A DNA stretch of 64,000 bases from Pistricoccus aurantiacus (GCF_007954585.1 NZ_CP042382.1:1178001-1242000); one strand, 5' to 3'; counted from the stretch's first letter, positions 26,104 through 35,198 are shown. Numbers and translations: made by a program. Notes: generated by a model not told the origin, from the sequence alone.

Positions 26104-26757
26104 ATGTCACCATTCAGAATCACTCAGACCATGAGCACGGATGCACAGCGGCGCACGCTGCATCTGCTGCCAGCACTTCAGACTGATCCGTTTGATCGTG
26201 TCGTGCCGGGCGACATCTCGCTGACGATCACGCTCAGCTGGCTCAACGAGCCCGTCAGCCCATCGAGTGGCTGGATCATCCGACAGCCCTATCCCAACCA
26301 GCTGTATTTCGTTGGGGGATCCGACGACTGTCATCTCGGGCACTTCGTCAGCCTGCCGGAGGATCAGCTGGCAGGGGAAGTTGTTTTTCACTGGACCGTC
26401 GCGGCGCCTGGCGTGCCGCCGGGGAGTTTTCAGGTCTCGCATCGCCTGGACCTGGCCTTCAACAAGGGTGTCGGTCAGGTGTATTCCATGGACGTGGCCA
26501 ACTGGTGGACGCAGAGCGAGTTTTTCAGCAATGAACACGCCACGCCTGAGATCGGACGCAACCGGTTCTCACGGCTCAAGTCTCAGGGGGTCTCGCCAGT
26601 GAGGCGCGCGTGCGTTGACGAGTCGATTCGCGAGGGGTGCCGCCATGTCGACATCCATGAGTCTCTATCCCTGCCGGCGATCACCCTCAACGATTGCTGG
26701 ACCATTGAACGCTACGGCGGTGATGCTGGCCTGGCAAGCCTGGAGGTGTTGCGGTGA
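26104..26757 (+). CDS. Unrecognised protein in the secretion operon
   Basis: A 217-residue soluble protein, no signal peptide. It contains several Trp/Phe-rich strands (WLNEPVSPSSGWIIRQPYPN, VYSMDVANWWTQSEFF) and two cysteines near the end. No family is recognised. It lies between the DUF2726 gene and the DsbC-like gene and overlaps the latter by 4 bases, so it belongs to the operon. Confidence 0.5.
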   Translation: MSPFRITQTMSTDAQRRTLHLLPALQTDPFDRVVPGDISLTITLSWLNEPVSPSSGWIIRQPYPNQLYFVGGSDDCHLGHFVSLPEDQLAGEVVFHWTVAAPGVPPGSFQVSHRLDLAFNKGVGQVYSMDVANWWTQSEFFSNEHATPEIGRNRFSRLKSQGVSPVRRACVDESIREGCRHVDIHESLSLPAITLNDCWTIERYGGDAGLASLEVLR

Positions 26758-27518
26758 GGCGCTTGTCGATGGCATTCATACCGGTCGTTGCGAGCATGGC
26801 CATACTGGCCTCTTCGACGGCACTGGCAGAGCTTAATGATGAAACCCCGGCATCGCTGCAGCAGCTCACGATCAATGGCCAGGCATTGACTCCCGAGTCG
26901 GTCCGTCGCGTCGCGATCGAGGGGCCAATCTATGAGGTACGGCTGCGCAACGGTGACACGTTCTACAGCGATGCCCAGGGGCGCCACATGCTGGTGGGTA
27001 GCCTTTATGACAACGCGTCCGATGGGCTCATCAATGTCACCGAGCAGCACAACCGTCAAAAACGGCTGGACCAGCTGAGCGTAGCGATCGAGAAGAACAA
27101 CACGGTGAGCTATCCCGCCCAGGGCGAGCCAGTGGGGGAGGTCGCGGTGTTCACCGACACGACCTGTCCCTACTGCCAGCGGCTGCACCAGGAACTTGAT
27201 CAGCTGACGGCTGCTGGCATCACGGTGCATTACATCCCTTTCTCGCGTGCTGCTCGAGAATCCCCAGCCGCCCATCAACTGACGCAGGTAATGTGTTCCG
27301 CAGACCCGCAGGGTGCGATGACAGCGGTATTCTCTGGCCAGCATCTGGAGGTCACACCGACAGAGGATTGCCAGGCGGCGATTGATCAGGACTTTCAGCT
27401 GGGACAGCGGTTTGGGGTGCAGGGAACGCCCACGATCATATTGCCATCAGGTGAGATGGGGGAAGGGTATGTGCCTGCAGAACAGCTGATTCAAGCGGTC
27501 GAGGAAGCAGTGCCATGA
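26754..27518 (+). CDS. DsbC-like thiol-disulfide isomerase
   Basis: A 254-residue periplasmic protein: signal peptide to about residue 24 (STALAEL), an N-terminal dimerisation domain with YEVRLRNGDTFYSDAQGRHML, a linker helix, and a thioredoxin domain with catalytic CPYC (138-141) and cis-Pro in VQGTPTIIL. It is likely to fold cysteine-rich secretion subunits such as the PFL_4693- and TraU-like proteins. It starts at GTG 26754 overlapping the upstream stop; ATG 26769 would shorten the signal. Confidence 0.85.
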   Translation: MRRLSMAFIPVVASMAILASSTALAELNDETPASLQQLTINGQALTPESVRRVAIEGPIYEVRLRNGDTFYSDAQGRHMLVGSLYDNASDGLINVTEQHNRQKRLDQLSVAIEKNNTVSYPAQGEPVGEVAVFTDTTCPYCQRLHQELDQLTAAGITVHYIPFSRAARESPAAHQLTQVMCSADPQGAMTAVFSGQHLEVTPTEDCQAAIDQDFQLGQRFGVQGTPTIILPSGEMGEGYVPAEQLIQAVEEAVP

Positions 27519-28168
27519 ACAGTGATCATTCGGTGACGCTAACCCCTGCAGCGCAGGCCACGCTGCTGCTGACTTGCTATTTCGGTAAAGCCACCAGGGA
27601 TACAGTAAATCCGTTGACCCCGGTCGAGTGGAGTCAGTTTTCGCAATGGCTTCATGAGCGAGGGTTTACGCCTGTCGATCTGCTCCAGATTGAGAGCAAG
27701 CCGATGCTATGCGAATGGGATGGTTCCAGCATAACCGTGGAGCGCATCAAGTACCTGTTGCGGCGTGGTGTAGGCATGGCGCTGGCAGTAGAAAAATGGC
27801 TGCGCGCCGGTTTATGGATCATTACTCGCTCTGATCCCGAATATCCCGAGCAGTTGGAGGTGCAGCTAAAACATGCTGCGCCGCCAGTGCTGTTTGGCTG
27901 TGGTGATGTGGGGCTTCTCACCTCGGGCAGGGGTGTCATTGTTGAGTCGAGTAGCACCGAGCAAGGGAGTCTTGATTTTGCCTACCATCTGGATGGCAGT
28001 GCTGTTCAGGGTGATGAAGCCACTCTGTTTAGAACGCTATCAGGAAATGCAGGGGTGATTGGCTTTCTCAGTGAGGGGCTGCTGCAAGCGACCCTCTCGG
28101 CGAAGTGGCGACAAGCACTGGTGGCTGGCAGCTTGGCGTTGGTCTCACCCAGCTCTCCGGGGAGCTGA
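27515..28168 (+). pseudogene. Decayed DprA-like (DNA-processing) gene
   Basis: A 217-residue remnant. The N-terminal half keeps the ICE DprA-like pattern (RSDPEYPEQLEVQLKHAAPPVLFGCGD), but the expected nucleotide-binding glycines and the GG-ARG-D stretch that should follow are replaced or missing. The protein stops at LVSPSSPGS, where relatives continue with about 100 more residues. An antitoxin gene on the other strand overlaps the truncated end by 24 bases, marking the break. It may be inactive or a new short form. It overlaps the DsbC-like gene by 4 bases. Confidence 0.6.
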
Positions 28169-28402
28169 CTTTAAAGCTTCCCAGTCGCCGTCGCCCGCCG
28201 GCTCGAACGGCCCGACCAGCTTTAGAACACTGCCGCGCAGACGCTCCAGTGGCAAGCGCTGATCGGACCGGTATCGACGCACCTCTATAGCGGGTCGCCC
28301 CTTGTCGGTGACGATGACCGGCTCCCCCGAGGCTTCGATCTGACGGAGTATTTCAAGCGCGCGGGCTTTGAACTGTGTCTTTGAAATTTCTTCTGAGCGC
28401 AT
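28145..28402 (-). CDS. Phd/YefM-type antitoxin, orphan
   Basis: An 85-residue protein with the classic N-terminus (SKTQFKARALEILRQIEASG) and EPVIVTDKGRPAIEVRRY strand region of Phd/YefM antitoxins, plus a C-terminal toxin-binding tail. It would bind a toxin and its own promoter. No toxin gene follows: downstream on this strand is the truncated dprA-like gene. It is an orphan, left after loss of the toxin, or acts as an anti-addiction factor. Confidence 0.75.
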   Translation of the reverse strand: MRSEEISKTQFKARALEILRQIEASGEPVIVTDKGRPAIEVRRYRSDQRLPLERLRGSVLKLVGPFEPAGDGDWEALKSAPRRAG

Positions 28403-28481
28403 TGCTGTACCCCCTAGTCATTCATCCTAGTCATCAAGATAGCGAGAGAATGGCCACGGCAACAAGTCGCAACATGCTGCG

Positions 28482-28566
28482 GGATCCAACTAAAACCCTA
28501 CCCGATCCATTTAACATTCTCTGCTGCCTCTGACCCTCTTTCCCGATACACCTCTAGGTTGGATCC
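28482..28566. promoter_or_regulatory. Upstream region of the TIGR03757 unit with inverted repeat and TTAAC box
   Basis: GGATCCAAC (28482-28490) and GTTGGATCC (28558-28566) are exact inverted repeats 67 bases apart. They enclose the box TTAACATTCT at 28511-28520, which is 74 bases before ATG 28585. This is likely the promoter region of the third secretion unit. Confidence 0.5.
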
Positions 28567-28584
28567 ATTCATGGGAGCCGACCT

Positions 28585-29019
28585 ATGCCCATTGCTTCTC
28601 TCCGGCCACATGCTGCGCTACCAATCCTCTGCACTGTCGCCACGGCGGCCTGGTGCAGCGCCGCTGCTGCCGGCGTCGAGGTGTTCACCATCGCCGGCGA
28701 GCCGGTGGTCAATCTTCCCGACGCCGCTGTGGTCGTGGAGCTGGATGCGCCGGCGCGGCTGGATGCACAAATCTCACAGGGTCTGCCGGCGGATCCTGAG
28801 CAGGCCGAGCAGGTGCTGCAGGCGCGCATGAATAATTCAGAGTGGCAGGCCGCGTTCAAGCGCTACGCCGAGCTGTATACCGGCGTGGCACGCGCTTGGA
28901 TGCTGGGCGTTGAGAAGGTGCCGGCTGTCGTCGTCGACAGTGAGTATGTCGTCTATGGCGAGCCCGATGTGCAAGCGGCGCTTGAGGAAATTGAGCAGGC
29001 GCGAAGGAGTCGTCAATGA
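28585..29019 (+). CDS. TIGR03757-type ICE protein (PFL_4709, DUF1525)
   Basis: A 144-residue exported protein: signal to about residue 29 (AAAAGVE), then VEVFTIAGEPVVN and the C-terminal WMLGVEKVPAVVVDSEYVVYG typical of DUF1525 and of TrbC/TraW-like thioredoxin-fold subunits lacking active cysteines. First gene of the third secretion unit; 4-base overlap with the next. Confidence 0.85.
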   Translation: MPIASLRPHAALPILCTVATAAWCSAAAAGVEVFTIAGEPVVNLPDAAVVVELDAPARLDAQISQGLPADPEQAEQVLQARMNNSEWQAAFKRYAELYTGVARAWMLGVEKVPAVVVDSEYVVYGEPDVQAALEEIEQARRSRQ

Positions 29020-29969
29020 GACGTATACGGACACCACTTCCCGTCACACTGGTCGCCGCCCTGGTGATCGGGTTGACCAGTATGATGCCAGCGCCCCAGG
29101 CGCGGGCCATTACGACGCCGGAGATCATTGCATCCTCGTTGAGCACGGAATGCCTGGATTATGAGGTGATTGGCATTTGCGTCTGGCTTCGCTGCTCATC
29201 GTTTGGCTGCACGGTAAGAACCTCGATCCGTGTGAAGCACTATATCCCCGAGCTGGTGGTGTCGTCGTATGAAAATACCGGCGACAACCCCTGGACCGAG
29301 ATCGCCATGCTCTCACCGCCGCTCGGCGATGCCCTGGGCGGTGGATCGAGTGATGTGCGGGTGGCGCACGAGCACGTCAATACGCGCTTCAAGAACACGG
29401 ATGCGATTGGCCATCCCGGCGGAGCGTTTTACGACTTCATCAGTAACTTCGGCTGGTCCTGTGACTCGCCTGCGGTGCCGTTCAAGCCGTACTTCCTGTC
29501 CACGCTGGATGCACTGGCCTGGCGTTCCGGCATTCCCGAGATGGCCTATCCCGAGGCATTGATTCCCGGCAGGCGCGAAATGGGGACTCTGGGTGACTTA
29601 TGGAGCCCGATCTACCCCCGCAGCGGGTTTGTCTCCCAGACCCACGACTACAAGACCGCCGCGACCACCGCGCAGCGTGCCGCCGATATTGTTACGCGCC
29701 GCGGTCAGCCGCACGTCTACTCGCCTCTGGTGCCTCGCGGCGGTGACAATAGCGGGCGTTGGCCGCCCGATCCAGTCATGGAGGGCGACGCCAGCACGCA
29801 CAAGTGGCAGCGCCTGGAGCCCGACAAGACCATGTCGTGCTCGATTTTCCCGGATGGGGGGGAGAACAACCTGCTGCGCGACCCTGGCGATTATGCCTGG
29901 ACGCTGTGGCGGCCCTATCGCTGTTGCAAGAAGCGCGGCAAGAAACTGCTGTTTTTCACCGGAGGGTAA
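29016..29969 (+). CDS. TIGR03756-type ICE protein (PFL_4710), TraU-like
   Basis: A 317-residue exported protein: signal to about residue 31 (QARAI), many cysteines (CLDYEVIGICVWLRCSSFGC and C-terminal YRCCKKRG), and the internal pattern typical of TraU. It is periplasmic, needs disulfides (a DsbC-like protein is encoded upstream) and is required for DNA transfer in related systems. Confidence 0.85.
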   Translation: MRRIRTPLPVTLVAALVIGLTSMMPAPQARAITTPEIIASSLSTECLDYEVIGICVWLRCSSFGCTVRTSIRVKHYIPELVVSSYENTGDNPWTEIAMLSPPLGDALGGGSSDVRVAHEHVNTRFKNTDAIGHPGGAFYDFISNFGWSCDSPAVPFKPYFLSTLDALAWRSGIPEMAYPEALIPGRREMGTLGDLWSPIYPRSGFVSQTHDYKTAATTAQRAADIVTRRGQPHVYSPLVPRGGDNSGRWPPDPVMEGDASTHKWQRLEPDKTMSCSIFPDGGENNLLRDPGDYAWTLWRPYRCCKKRGKKLLFFTGG

Positions 29970-29972
29970 GCC

Positions 29973-31400
29973 GTGAAGCGACGCATCCTAAAGAGCCTGG
30001 TGCTCTCGGTAGCACTGGTAACGCCAGCGCTGGCTCAGGCGCAGTCTGCAGACAACCTCTACTACGACATTGGCGGCGCGTTGCCCTTCGGGGCGTCTGC
30101 CGGCGTCGGACATGGCCCTCGCATTCAAGGGACAGGGGTTCGCTGGAACATCAATGCGACCTGCGGCAACTTCGACATCGGGGCGACGGTATCGAACCAG
30201 CTCAATGGCGTGACCGACGGCTTCAAGAACATGATGGGGAATGTGGTTCAGAACGCCACTGGAGCGGTGGCGAGCCTGCCGGCGATGATCATCCAGCGCT
30301 CGAACCCGGCGCTCTATGACCTGCTCACCAATGGTGTGCTCCAGGGCCGGTTGGATTTTGACAAGTCCAAGCTGTCGTGTCAGCGCATGTCCGAGGCGCT
30401 GGCGGATGCCACTGTCGGTGGGCGAATGCAACAGGCGGCGATGGCCGAAAACTGGCAGGACATCGCCGCCTCTAACACTGATGCCGTGGCTGCTCAGGAA
30501 ACTGCCGAACGCGAAGCTGGCGATGGTGGGCGCACCTGGGTAGGCGGCCAGAAGCGCGGCGGCGTCGGGCAGCCCCCGGTGCGCGTTGTGTCAGATACCG
30601 CGACCGCTGGCTACAACTCACTACACGGGCGCACCGACCCAACGTCCAACGATGCCATTTCGGGTGGTGGCGGCGGCTGGGGGTCAATAGCTACCTCTAG
30701 CGGCGACTGGGTTGGCGGTGGCGGTATCGCTGGCGGTGGCGGAAGTAGCGGAGCCGGGGACGATTGCCATGGTGGCATGTGCATCCTGTGGGGCTCTCCG
30801 AGCGACGCCGCCGAGTGGACGACGAAGATCGTGGGCGACACCGAGCTTCGGACTTGTGACGGCTGTGAAAAATCGCAATCCATTGCCGGTACCGGCCTGA
30901 TTCGTGAGCTTGAGGACGAGCAGCAGGCCATTCACACAAGCCTGCTCGACATGCTGGGCGGGGGTGAAATTACCCAGGCCAAGCTCAACGACGTCTCGGC
31001 AGGTGACGGCCTGGCCATCTCGCGCGGCGTGATCGAGGCCATGCGCTCCGACCCCCAGGGGCCATTGCTTGCCCAGCGCCTGGCCAGCGAAATGGCGCTG
31101 GCCAGAGTGCTCACCAAAGCCATGTGGGCGCGCCGGACGCTGATGGCCGGCTCAAGCGATCCCGGCATCGAGGGCAACGAAGAGGGCATGTCGGTACTGG
31201 ATCGCAAGATCGACGCCTTCAACCGCGATATCGAGCTGCTGCAAAGCGAAATGGAAATCCGTCAGTCGCTGGCCAGCAATGTGGCGACGAAAGCCCTGCG
31301 CCGTGCCACGAACCGCGCCACTAGCTCTAGCCCTGATGAAACACTCTATCTGGATCCGGTACTGGATGAGCGTGGTCGCCCGCTTAATGGAGCAGACTGA
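29973..31400 (+). CDS. TIGR03755-type ICE protein (PFL_4711), TraH-like
   Basis: A 475-residue exported protein: signal to about residue 24 (ALAQAQ), a conserved N-terminal domain (YYDIGGALPFGAS...VRWNINATCGNFD), a Gly-rich segment (about 230-265) and C-terminal helices. The position after the TraU-like gene is as in relatives. It probably assists pilus extension in the outer membrane. Confidence 0.85.
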   Translation: MKRRILKSLVLSVALVTPALAQAQSADNLYYDIGGALPFGASAGVGHGPRIQGTGVRWNINATCGNFDIGATVSNQLNGVTDGFKNMMGNVVQNATGAVASLPAMIIQRSNPALYDLLTNGVLQGRLDFDKSKLSCQRMSEALADATVGGRMQQAAMAENWQDIAASNTDAVAAQETAEREAGDGGRTWVGGQKRGGVGQPPVRVVSDTATAGYNSLHGRTDPTSNDAISGGGGGWGSIATSSGDWVGGGGIAGGGGSSGAGDDCHGGMCILWGSPSDAAEWTTKIVGDTELRTCDGCEKSQSIAGTGLIRELEDEQQAIHTSLLDMLGGGEITQAKLNDVSAGDGLAISRGVIEAMRSDPQGPLLAQRLASEMALARVLTKAMWARRTLMAGSSDPGIEGNEEGMSVLDRKIDAFNRDIELLQSEMEIRQSLASNVATKALRRATNRATSSSPDETLYLDPVLDERGRPLNGAD

Positions 31401-31777
31401 TGGCGTTCAAGCGCTTTATCGATCCGCGCCGCTGGCCCTCACCGCTGGTCTTTCTGGTGGCGCTGGTCGGCGTGTTCTTCATCAGCGGGGTCGTCGTCTC
31501 GCTGGCCATTCACCTGCTGGGCAGCCGTGATGCCTTTGCGGCGGCCAGGCAGGCCGCATTGCCCTGGTTGTTCGTGTGGCGCTGGGCCTGCTATGCCGGG
31601 CTCATCGTCGGCTGGGTACGTCTTTGGAAACCTCGCGTGGTAAAGCGACTCAACGAGGATCGCGATGGTGGCGACGAGGCGCGATCGCGCCTCAAGCGGC
31701 TCGAGGCGCTGGCCATCGGCGCCATGGTGAGTATCGAGATCTTCAATCTCATTGACTGGCTGGGAGGGGCGTCATGA
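31400..31777 (+). CDS. Small ICE membrane protein between PFL_4711 and traG
   Basis: A 125-residue protein with membrane helices at about 16-38, 54-73 and 98-118. Start and stop overlap its neighbours (TGATG upstream, 4 bases downstream). Found at this position in the ICE class without a defined role. Confidence 0.75.
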   Translation: MAFKRFIDPRRWPSPLVFLVALVGVFFISGVVVSLAIHLLGSRDAFAAARQAALPWLFVWRWACYAGLIVGWVRLWKPRVVKRLNEDRDGGDEARSRLKRLEALAIGAMVSIEIFNLIDWLGGAS

Positions 31778-33300
31778 CCGCCGATCTCAACGTCAACGAC
31801 TATTTCGAGACGGTCATGCTGATGATCGGCTGGGTGGTGAACAACGCCCTCTGGTCGTCATTGATGCAGACGGGGCTGGCCCTGATGCCGTTCATCGCCC
31901 TGATTGCTTCGGAGTGGTTTCGGGTGCGCCAGGAAGGCGAGGACGAGGGTAACAAGGGGGTGTTGCTGATCGCGCGCATCGAGACGCGGCTCTACGCCAT
32001 GGTGCTGTGTTACGCCTTTACCTGCGTGCCGATGATGAGCCTTTCCTTCAATCCGGTGAATGCCATCGAACGTACCGATGCCAGCGGGGGCTCGTGCAAT
32101 GTCGCGGTGATCGGGCAAGGGGCGTGGGGTAGCGACACAATGAACTCGATCGGCGGTCAGACTGCCGAGATTCCGCTGTGGTGGGCCTTGGTACATGCGG
32201 TCTCCAAGGGGGTGACCAATGTGGCGGTGTCGAGCATCCCCTGTGCGCCCGATCTACAGGCCCTCACCTCAGAGATCGATGCGCAATCGATCACCGACCC
32301 CGGCCTCAAGCAGGAGCTCGGAGAGTTTAAGCGGCAGTGCTACGGTGCTGCTCGCAACAAGCTGTTTCAGGCTGGCAACACCGGTTCCATTGATGCGCTC
32401 GCTGCTCTGGACCACGACTGGCTAGGCAGCAAGTGGCTTCTGGAGACGCCCGGCTACTACGATTCGATTTATGCCGGACGACCGATCGCAGGGTTTCCCT
32501 ATGACGCCAGCCGCGATCAGGCGCGACCCAGCACCGGCCCAGGTCGCCCAGGCTATCCCAGCTGCAAGGAGTGGTGGGCCGACGGTGACAATGGCTTGCG
32601 TGCCCGCCTGCATGACGAGATAGAGCCGGGAGTCTGGGACAGCGTGCGTTCGCTCTTTACCAGCTCCGCTGCCGAGGATTACGTGATTCGCCGGATGATC
32701 AGCCACCGTGCAGGCACTGCCGGCGGCAATCAGGATATGGCGGTCACGGGCTATGGCAATCTCGATGGCAGTGTCGATGACGTCCTCTCCATGGCCGCCG
32801 GTGCAGCGGGGGGCGCTGTTGCAGGCGTCATGGGCAAGGTTGGCATGGACATGCTCAAGCGCGCCCTGCCAATGGTGCAGTACATCCTGATCATGGCCGT
32901 GGTGATCTGCCTGCCGTTCGTGATGGTAGTGTCTGGCTACTCGATCAAGGTGGCTGGCACAGCGACCTTCGGGCTGTTCGCCCTGTGGTTCCTGACGTTC
33001 TGGTGGGAGCTGGCCCGCTGGATCAACGCCAACCTGGTTGACCTGATCTATAACTCTGACGCGGCGAAGATGGGCTATCTGGCTGCAGCGCAGAACAGCT
33101 ACGACAAGCTGGTACTGACCTTCGTCGAGTGGGCGACGTTCCTGATCCTACCGGGGATCTGGGTTGCGGTGCTTGGGTGGGCAGGGACCAGACTCGGTGG
33201 TGCGATATCTTCCGGTATGGAATCAGGAACAAGAGGGGCAAAAGCTGCTGGGGACAAGGGGGCAAACATGGCCAAAGGTGCGGCCACTAAGGGCAAATAG
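31774..33300 (+). CDS. traG: TraG N-terminal-domain protein, conjugal transfer
   Basis: A 508-residue inner-membrane protein with several helices (about 20-40, 75-95, 345-395, 430-460) and a large periplasmic loop between. The C-terminal hydrophobic block AVVICLPFVMVVSG...GLFALWFLTFWWELARWIN is the most conserved part. It ends in a Gly/Lys-rich tail. Needed for mating-pair stabilisation and pilus assembly. Last gene of the secretion operon. A diverged second copy of its 3' part occurs at 48,973. Confidence 0.9.
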   Translation: MTADLNVNDYFETVMLMIGWVVNNALWSSLMQTGLALMPFIALIASEWFRVRQEGEDEGNKGVLLIARIETRLYAMVLCYAFTCVPMMSLSFNPVNAIERTDASGGSCNVAVIGQGAWGSDTMNSIGGQTAEIPLWWALVHAVSKGVTNVAVSSIPCAPDLQALTSEIDAQSITDPGLKQELGEFKRQCYGAARNKLFQAGNTGSIDALAALDHDWLGSKWLLETPGYYDSIYAGRPIAGFPYDASRDQARPSTGPGRPGYPSCKEWWADGDNGLRARLHDEIEPGVWDSVRSLFTSSAAEDYVIRRMISHRAGTAGGNQDMAVTGYGNLDGSVDDVLSMAAGAAGGAVAGVMGKVGMDMLKRALPMVQYILIMAVVICLPFVMVVSGYSIKVAGTATFGLFALWFLTFWWELARWINANLVDLIYNSDAAKMGYLAAAQNSYDKLVLTFVEWATFLILPGIWVAVLGWAGTRLGGAISSGMESGTRGAKAAGDKGANMAKGAATKGK

Positions 33301-33312
33301 CTGCCAAAACCA

Positions 33313-33336
33313 AAGAGCCGATCTCCGTCGGCTCTT
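33313..33336. terminator. Bidirectional terminator after traG
   Basis: AAGAGCCGA-TCTCCG-TCGGCTCTT, a 9-base perfect stem between the convergent traG and the small minus-strand gene. Confidence 0.75.
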
Positions 33337-33577
33337 AGTCTTCGACTTTTATACCACCTTGATAGTATCCAATGCCCTCAGGGCCATCTCTGAGCTCGGT
33401 GAAAGGCTTATCTTCTTGCTTGTTGTCCGTGGCTGGGGATGCCGCTGCGCTTGCCAGTGCCCCCACCAAGCTAGCGGCACCCGCCACAGCCACTTTCCCC
33501 GTGATCTTGAGCAGGTCAAGGGATAGCTTGCCGACGGCACGCCGGCCTTTGGGGGTCCAAAGATCAGCGGGTTTCAT
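33335..33577 (-). CDS. Small Ala/Gly-rich protein, convergent to traG
   Basis: An 80-residue protein. The second ATG (33,577) is chosen because GGGAGG lies 8 bases upstream. The middle is a hydrophobic Ala/Gly segment (about 27-50, KVAVAGAASLVGALASAAAS), the end is polar. Unknown family. A similar minus-strand small gene with an Ala/Gly segment follows the broken traG copy (50,770-51,192), which suggests this gene normally accompanies traG. Confidence 0.55.
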   Translation of the reverse strand: MKPADLWTPKGRRAVGKLSLDLLKITGKVAVAGAASLVGALASAAASPATDNKQEDKPFTELRDGPEGIGYYQGGIKVED

Positions 33578-33783
33578 GGTGATACCTCCCATGTTTCATT
33601 CAGGTGCGCTTCGGAGGTTAGTCCTTTGCCGTCACTGCCAACCACTAGATCGTTGGCGTTGTCGCTCCCAAGCCACTCCTTGAGACCCGGGGACACCGCC
33701 GTAGGTGAAATATCGCTAGTATCAAGGATAGCTTGCTTAAGGGCACCGCGCCATTCGGACGATCGGTGTGGTCAGCCCTTCTA

Positions 33784-34716
33784 TCAATGCCTAAGCTCTG
33801 TTCGAAGCTCAGTGACTTGCTCGACATCCAAGCCGGTTGCACTGGCAATCGCCTCGTCGGTCAGGGAAGTGTCACGGATCAGGTTTCGAGCGGTTTCGAG
33901 CCGGGCCTTCTCCTCGCCCTCTTGACGCCCTTCCTGTTTCCAGTGCTCGGGCCACTGCTTTGCACGTTCAGCCAACATGTTATGCACCTCGTTCAAGTCG
34001 TTCAGCGCCTGCCATTCGGCCTCTTCATCATCGGGCACCCAGCTGGGTAGCAGTACGCGCTTGATCCAGAGAGCGAAGTGACGGCGTAGCCGGGTCTGTT
34101 CCGGCGCTTGCAACCATTGTACCAGCAAACCGATCAACTCGATGGCGTCCTGGTGGCTGCGGTGATATTCCAGCCGAAAGATGGCTGACACGACGTTGCG
34201 AGTTTCCTTCGGCCACTGTTCGCTGGCCACGATCGCCCCTTCGTCCAACAACAAATACGGCAGATCCGGTCGATACTGCTCCAGTCCACCAGGTACCGGC
34301 TGGACCAGTTCCGAGACGTTGCGTGCCGCATTCCAGCGCTTTCCCCCATTGTAGAGCACAATGGGCAGCACCGGTGGCAGCTTGCCGCTCTGCGTGAGCT
34401 TCTTCTGTTTGACTAGATCCTGATACAGCAGCCCGACGTAGGTCATGATGCGTAGCGCCATGAACGCATCGACGGTGCTCTGAAACTCGATCAGCAAATA
34501 GACGTAGAGCCACTCGTCACCGAAGCGCACGCGCCAGATGACATCGTCCTCTCGATCGCGCAGATCGTCGGTCACGAAGGTGCTGCTGACTTTCTCCAGC
34601 GAATCGAGATCCAGCTGCTTGACCCACGCTTCCCGCACGAACCCCGTCAGCAGGTCGCGCACCGTCCTTGGCTCGCTGAACAGCAGTTTGTAGCTTTGAT
34701 CGTGCTGGTTGTTCAT
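33784..34716 (-). CDS. Rpn-family (YhgA-like) recombination-promoting nuclease
   Basis: A 310-residue protein. The start at 34,716 (MNNQHDQSYKLLFSEP) is the usual family start; a longer frame reaches 34,815. The PD-(D/E)XK core is the DDLRDREDDVIWRVRF strand followed by LLIEFQSTVD. The C-terminal coiled region with EEKARLETARNLI is also typical. Rpn proteins are DNA endonucleases linked to RecA-independent recombination and mobile DNA. It is cargo between the secretion genes and the integron. Confidence 0.8.
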   Translation of the reverse strand: MNNQHDQSYKLLFSEPRTVRDLLTGFVREAWVKQLDLDSLEKVSSTFVTDDLRDREDDVIWRVRFGDEWLYVYLLIEFQSTVDAFMALRIMTYVGLLYQDLVKQKKLTQSGKLPPVLPIVLYNGGKRWNAARNVSELVQPVPGGLEQYRPDLPYLLLDEGAIVASEQWPKETRNVVSAIFRLEYHRSHQDAIELIGLLVQWLQAPEQTRLRRHFALWIKRVLLPSWVPDDEEAEWQALNDLNEVHNMLAERAKQWPEHWKQEGRQEGEEKARLETARNLIRDTSLTDEAIASATGLDVEQVTELRTELRH

Positions 34717-35198
34717 GGTCCCCCAAGTAGCGAGCGCCTTGCGATGGTCTTCAAACTGCTCCAGAGCGCTGATGGTGAGCCCTTGACCACTACACTGTGG
34801 AGCATAGGACTTCATAGGAGTTACTCGTTTGTTCTGAGGTGTTCACTGAACGATGCCTACGGGCCTGCTCCGGAGCGATATGGAAAGTTAACTCCAATGC
34901 GCAGACATTCCCCGAAACGAGGGAAAGGAAAAAGGCTCACCCAAAGGGTTGTAAGGGAAGGGGGTTGAAGGGGAAGGGGCTTATCCGGAGATTGAAGGGC
35001 AAACCCCAAAGGGCCGGGCGAAAAGGCGAAAGGGAAGCGTCCGGTTAAGTCCGTCTACTAGCCGAAAGTTGGCCGCCGAGCTGAGCGTGACGTCTGCCCT
35101 TGGTGACGCTGCACGACCAAGCCACGGCGCCCGTAATGGGGGACGGGTGCTTGAGTATCAGACGGAGTCCAGTTGGAGTGGAAGTCACTGATTGACTC
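34717..35198. repeat. Intergenic stretch with purine-rich repeat (copy 1)
   Basis: No gene is seen. From about 34,908 to 35,040 the plus strand is built of runs such as GGGAAAGG, AAGGGAAGGGGG and TTGAAGGGGAAGGGGCTTATCCGGAGA. The last closely resembles 51,313-51,340 (CAAGGGGAAGGGACTTGCCCCGAGAG). Role unknown; it marks the same relative place in two ICE-derived segments. Confidence 0.5.

Noticed and set aside
34908..35040. CRISPR-like array in the purine-rich repeat
   Set aside because: Runs are irregular in length and spacing, with no constant repeat and no cas genes.
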